51,573 bases of DNA from the NCBI GenBank assembly GCA_033557835.1, contig JAWQRO010000164.1:1-51573 (forward strand). Direction: 5' to 3'. This stretch comes from Helochares maculicollis (lineage: Eukaryota; Arthropoda; Insecta; Coleoptera; Hydrophilidae). The position numbers were made by a program, and so were the translations under genes. Positions 46,705-51,573 of the stretch are shown here, piece by piece (the stretch's first letter is position 1; each line of letters starts with the position of its first letter). The notes under the pieces are model-generated. The model had not been told where the DNA came from. It did no database searches and saw only the letters and a program-made list of their open reading frames with translations.

Positions 46705-47231
46705 TTATTGTAGGAGGAAGACGTTGTCCCAATCTCTGCTCCAATAATACGATGTTTTTGGAACAAGTACTAGACCCATATACAAAAGTAGCTCAAAAGA
46801 TTTTATTTTCTACCTGGCACTTGGTTTTCAGTAACTTGAGCATGAAATTGGATATCTAACTTTTGCAATTGGTTGTTCGGCAAATAAATTGGTTTCCAGG
46901 ACAATTATATCGAAAAGTTCGTCAGGAGTCAGTAGTTGGAAAACGTCTTCAGATTCACCTACGACTAACAATCGTGAGTGTGAAAATTTCATTCCAAATA
47001 TTTCTGTAAATGGAATATTTTTTCTTTGATAGCCTACTGTATCAAACCATCTTTGTTGTTCCATTTGATATGTTATTCAGTTGCTCACTATCGCTTTCAT
47101 TATCAGAATTTATTATGAACCTCCTTGATATTTCTCCTTGTAAAAGCTAGTATATCAGCACTTCCAGCATCCAAACCAAGTATTTCCCTTTCAAACCTAT
47201 TATTTTTGCTAATATTTTCTAGAGACAACAT
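46705..47231 (-). pseudogene. piggyBac-like transposase N-terminal remnant
   Basis: The minus strand reads from ATG at 47231. MLSLENISKNNRFEREILG leads to an early stop at 47105-47103. In a shifted frame comes ISRRFIINSDNESDSEQ, the acidic N-terminal region. Then, at 47064-46828, come LLTPDELFDIIVLETNLFAEQ segments, the hallmark of the DDE_Tnp_1_7 N-terminal domain. In a third frame, FELLLYMGLVLVPKTSYYW and SRDWDNVF follow (about 46800-46710). The catalytic Asp residues lie further downstream in the family and are absent. The remnant stops about 45 bp before the LTR, so the retrotransposon may have inserted into the piggyBac copy. TTAA-flanked ends were not identified. Confidence 0.82.
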
Positions 47232-50200
47232 GTTATGTAAAATAACACGCAACAGTTGTCAGTATAAGCAATGATAAATCTGGACTGAGGAAATCGTAAT
47301 TGCCATAATTGCAATTAATTTTTATCGTTTTCAGGGTAAATTTTGGTCAAGAAAAAGGGAATGATCGCCGATGCCATTTGAATTACTATATTTTTGACAA
47401 ATTTAAAATTGTAATATACCTTCATTTTCACAATGGCATTCAACGTGTTAAATTATAGGTGCCAATGCGGTTAAAGTAAAACAAGTCGAACAAATTCAAA
47501 TTGTCACAAAATAAACACTAATGAAATTTTTCTCATAAATTTAGTAAATTTCGTTGTCTGGAAGCTCGCAATATATTTCCTCAGGAGAAAAACGTTGGCT
47601 TCCGCAAGACGGAATTTTTAAAAGCGCTTCTCATTCTCCTCAATAAGATCAGACTGGTAATTTATCTTATGTGCTTTCCACCACATTATCTTCTAGTCTA
47701 GCAAAACGTGTAATACAGCACGCAAATATAAAAGTGATATATTATTTCGTTGGCAGATAAGGACAATCTTGATTAAACGGCACTTACTAACCTTTAGATT
47801 TTTGGACTACCGGTGTGATTTTAAAACCGCATCTTTGAAATATGTTTGTTTATTGAGTAGCTCTGATTATTTGCTTCAATTTGCAGTTGTCGCTTAAGTT
47901 AAACTTCCATTTGATCTTCCATAAGAATTTTTTGTTGAAATAACCATTGTTTTATCAGGATTTCATAAGGTTTGAATTTTTACGCAAACATTTTTAATTT
48001 AAGGAAACCGTTTAAATATTAGCAGTAAAATATAGTAGATATAGGGTGAATGTTGAGTATAAATACTGTCTAACATTTATCAAATTAATAAAACTGATTT
48101 AAGTTTCATAAATCTTTTCATATTTAATTACTGCTAACGCAATAGTTTTCTGAACGTATTTTTAGTTTATTAAATTATTCGTTGAAACATATAGTTTCAT
48201 ATATTATTAAAATTCAATTTAACAAATCTCATAAGCGGAAAACTTTTATAAATTTTATGTATATTATAACGAACAGTTGCTAAAAATAAAATGAAAATAA
48301 ACGTATTTACAAAGGGAAACTCCATTGAATATTTTATGTAACTATAGTTTACTTTTATCTGAAGGAACAAAGAATTCACGTTGCAGACCGATTTTATTCT
48401 GTATTAAAAGCGAGAAAAGCAGCTAACGAAAAGCAAATTATTCTCACTCTGTAAATGTATATTTTGTTTGAAATTAACAAACTTTTCAAATTAAATAAAA
48501 ACAAGCATCTAGTTTGTCTCCAAACTTTTAATCTAATTATATCGTCCACTTCGATGTTAGAAGTCAGCACCTACATTATTGTGCCATCAAGAAACATAAT
48601 AAGAGCGAAAAACTGCATTGTGTGGTTACAAAAAAGTAATTTTTCTCCTAACTATAATTGAAAAACACAAACAGAAATATCTAGGCTGCAGTATAGATTT
48701 TTTTTATAAAGGAGCTAAACTTAATGAGTACAAAAATTAACCGCACAGCAAACACGCCTTAGATAATCGTGGAGTGACGTGATTCCACAAATTATAGGTT
48801 ATGTGATATGACGATAAACTTCAACCAGGGAGTGATAAAAATGTGTAAGCGGCTCCCGGAACGCTACGAGCTCCTAATTCCAAGTCACGTAAATTTGCTT
48901 CTCGCCATTGTGCCCTTCCTATTACACCTACTTTAGATCGTTAAAATTTTAAATGCACCCACCGCAATTATTTGTTACATTGCTCTTCTTGAATGGAAGC
49001 TTTAATGAAAATAAGCAAGGTGTAGAAATATTTTTTTTAAAAACCACATGAATATATTTATAAAAAATGTGTAGCGTACGGAATATTTTTGGGGACTTAA
49101 TTTGGTGTCCTTGAACAGCGAACTAGTTTTGAACGCAATACAATAATTTTACACTTTAAATAGTGAAACATTTAATTAATTTTTTGGCTTAGTACAATGA
49201 CCTTTACGGCAACCTCTTTTGTATATTTTATTTAATTTTATCAGTGAGTTAGAATTCATACACACGTAAGTATATAAATGAAAGATCATAATCCAGAATA
49301 AAATAAGATTCATTTAAACTAAACACAAAAGTGTTGCAACAAACATTTTAAATTTAAAGCATGCTGTAACAGTAGCTGCAAAAAATCGCTTTAGCGTTGA
49401 ATCGCATTGATCTAATTTTCTAGCACAAGAGTCTTGATAATCCTCTAAAATACTGTGGCTTAGTCCTTTTCTACTTTGGGAATTGAAAGCAAATGAAGGG
49501 TTTAAAACAGATGCTTTGACTGCTTTAGGTAACCCTTTTGGAAAGCACCCGTTTATTTATTTGCAGAGAAAATATGGTTAAAGGTAATTTATGTAAAATG
49601 TATTATTTTTGTATCAGTTTAAAATGTGTTCCAACCAAACAGCCCTTTAAAATAAAAAATCGACTCTCCGTCCTCGGTAACTGAAACGCGGAGCCAACGC
49701 CTGGCCTCGTAAAATATGTAAGACCGTGAAATAGCGTCTACACCAACATAATTTAAACTCCCTTGTTATTAAAGACAGATTGCGAAAAAATTAGGCAAAT
49801 TCTGTATTTTATACCCAGCTCATACTCTGGTAAAAAATGGAAACTGGGGCATTTATCTGGGATTTTACTTGAGCACTGAGAACGTGATAATTTATTAGCA
49901 ATCTCCACCCAGTTTTCACGGCATTTTCAGAAGACGAGGCTACTGTTTTTTATCGGCACGATGCAGGGCGATAAATTTCGGATACCCGATTCATAAAAAT
50001 GAGTCGTAAATTACAATAGCTTTCTGATAAACTTTGCTTAATTCCTTTGTTCCACTCAATTTTCGTCTGCAAGTGTGGAATGTTTTTTGTCTTGAATTTA
50101 TGTGCGGCTTAGTTTTTACAGAATTCAATTCACCAGCCTAAAATATTGAAATATCGATTTATCTCGGCTATTGGTGTGAAATTTATATAGCTTAGTCTTC

Positions 50201-51239
50201 ACCCTGCTTATGCAATTTTGAATATATATTATTTATTTATATGAATTATTTTAAATAATTTTAATATTGGTACACTTCGTGAAAAATGTATTCTTTTTCT
50301 AATGGTATTTGCACTACAGCATTCTTGGCTAATTAGCCAATCGAATATTATTGCAAGTAGCGAAGCTGAGAAGATGGATTATATCGTATCGCTGCCAATT
50401 AAGTTGATATCATTATTTAAATTATTGCATTTGAATGGTTTTATGTAAAATTTAATTGTAACTTATGACTTTATATGTAGAGGTAAAATGGTAAAATTGC
50501 ATCAAAATTCAGTCTAATATACGAATTATAGTTTAATATAACAAACATAAAAAACGAGAGTGTCTCCACTCAACTTTCCTGTATAAATATATGTGCGACA
50601 TAAAAGTACCTGCGATTAATAATAATAAAACTACAAACACTTACATGCGCTTTAATACTAAAAGCAAAAGTTTTATAATTCGTAATTATCACTAACGTCG
50701 ATGTCTATATTCAACACATTAATATATTCGTAAGGAATATTTAATTCTTTTTCAGTACATATATATCATCGGAATATTTTTAATATTTCTTAATATAATG
50801 TACAATACTTTGTATTTAAAATTATATATACTCTTAACTAGTCTGCAATATGGAAGGCTTGTAAATACCCTTGGCGAAGGAATGAATTTTTAATTGTGAA
50901 TTCTTAAATAATGGAACAATTTTAGGATATAAATTCATAACTAAAAAATGAAATTTATAACGGTAAAGTTCTACTTTCAGTTTTCAAATTTACACAGAAC
51001 TATTTTTTTTGCTAAATTTTCCATGTTTAGCATTTTTGTAATAGTTTTGTAACATTTTTTAATTCAAAGCTAGCTAAAATTGGAATTTGTAGAATTATAA
51101 ATATAGCACTTCCAGTGCTCCAATTATCTTAAAAACTTGCATTTGCAATTTTTTTGTAATAATTAAGATGTGCACGAAATTTCAATTTGATAGCTTAGTT
51201 TTTGAGACTACTTTACTTAGAAAATTTTCAAAACTGTGT
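47232..51239. other. Unassigned AT-rich spacer
   Basis: No gene recognised. GC-richer stretches at about 48840-48930, 49660-49720 and 49820-49990 have no motifs I can name. Confidence 0.5.
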
Positions 51240-51510
51240 AGGTAAACGGGTACTTTCGGCGATCTTTCATGCCTCAAAAGTTGATACGAATCTCTGTTTA
51301 TGCGATAATAGCCGTATACTAAATTTCATTTCTCCAACTCAAACAGTCTGACCGCTATCGTGTTTACTTATACACACATACACAGACTACATGTCAAAAA
51401 TGATCAAAATAGATTCAGGAACACTCAAAACATAGGGATTCGTCAAAATCTCGAGGTCGAATTTTTTCATGATTCCAACATTTTTCCTTTACTATACTTC
51501 ATATAGTAAT
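51240..51510 (-). repeat. Probable dispersed-repeat end with hairpin
   Basis: This block has a more complex composition than its flanks, with phrases such as GTGTTTACTTATACACACAT and AAATCTCGAGG-type motifs that I associate with interspersed repeats of arthropods. I cannot name the family. It ends in a perfect hairpin TACTATA-CTTCA-TATAGTA (51490-51508). Only one copy is present in this window. Confidence 0.3.
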
Positions 51511-51573
51511 ACGGGAATGTAAGCACAGTTGAAACATAGAGAGAAGTAGGATATGCAGAATAATATATATATA

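Noticed and set aside
1..51573. CRISPR arrays, tRNA or rRNA genes
   Set aside because: No regularly spaced short direct repeats with unique spacers, and no tRNA-type A/B boxes or rRNA stretches, were noticed on either strand by eye. A dedicated covariance-model scan could still find a degenerate tRNA.

Overview
The window is AT-rich eukaryotic nuclear DNA, most likely from an arthropod (insect or chelicerate; I cannot decide). It holds a complete beta-adrenergic-like octopamine receptor, a type found in protostome invertebrates. It also holds GT31 glycosyltransferase genes and decayed mobile elements of families common in arthropods: mariner, piggyBac, a non-LTR element and a Ty3/Gypsy-like LTR element. 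There are no operons, CRISPR arrays or prokaryotic signals. Gene density is very low: two intact protein-coding genes, one clear gene-derived pseudogene, and long AT-rich spacers.

Layout. 1-2.6 kb is a transposon cluster: a 1.3-kb mariner with 32-bp terminal inverted repeats and a frameshifted D,D34D transposase; an older antisense mariner-type transposase remnant directly beside it; and a 234-bp, spacer-less, near-perfect palindrome made of two mariner ends plus their flanks. 2.6-9.9 kb is mostly unassigned. It has a possible micro-gene (6.50-6.72 kb) with good splice sites and a decayed non-LTR reverse-transcriptase remnant (8.15-8.56 kb, minus).

10-15.2 kb holds two divergently oriented, strongly diverged GT31 beta-1,3-glycosyltransferase paralogues. 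The plus copy (14180-15196) is intact. The minus copy (11048-9996) has a TAG in place of the conserved Trp and has lost both outer Asp residues of the metal-binding motif. 15.2-29.1 kb is a spacer with a few unrecognised open frames and locally GC-richer blocks.

29.1-30.9 kb is the octopamine receptor, with its whole coding region in one exon preceded by a splice acceptor, so at least one 5' UTR exon lies upstream, possibly far away. 31-40 kb is AT-rich desert with one textbook CAG|GTAAGT site behind a pyrimidine-biased tract. 40.3-47.2 kb is a second transposon graveyard on both strands: two copies of an unnamed dispersed repeat, a 395-bp tandem duplication, and, on the minus strand, a piggyBac-type transposase remnant. 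Next to that remnant is the 5' end of an LTR retrotransposon: a 385-bp LTR, a tRNA-Pro-like primer site with tandem primer-site-like copies, and a gag carrying a SAP domain. 47.2-51.6 kb has no gene I can support.

The two real genes are not functionally linked in any way the sequence shows: one is a plasma-membrane receptor for biogenic amine, the other a Golgi glycosyltransferase. No clearly novel multi-gene system was found. The best leads are the mariner-derived palindrome, the repeated primer-binding-site motif of the LTR element, and the active-site decay of the GT31 paralogue.
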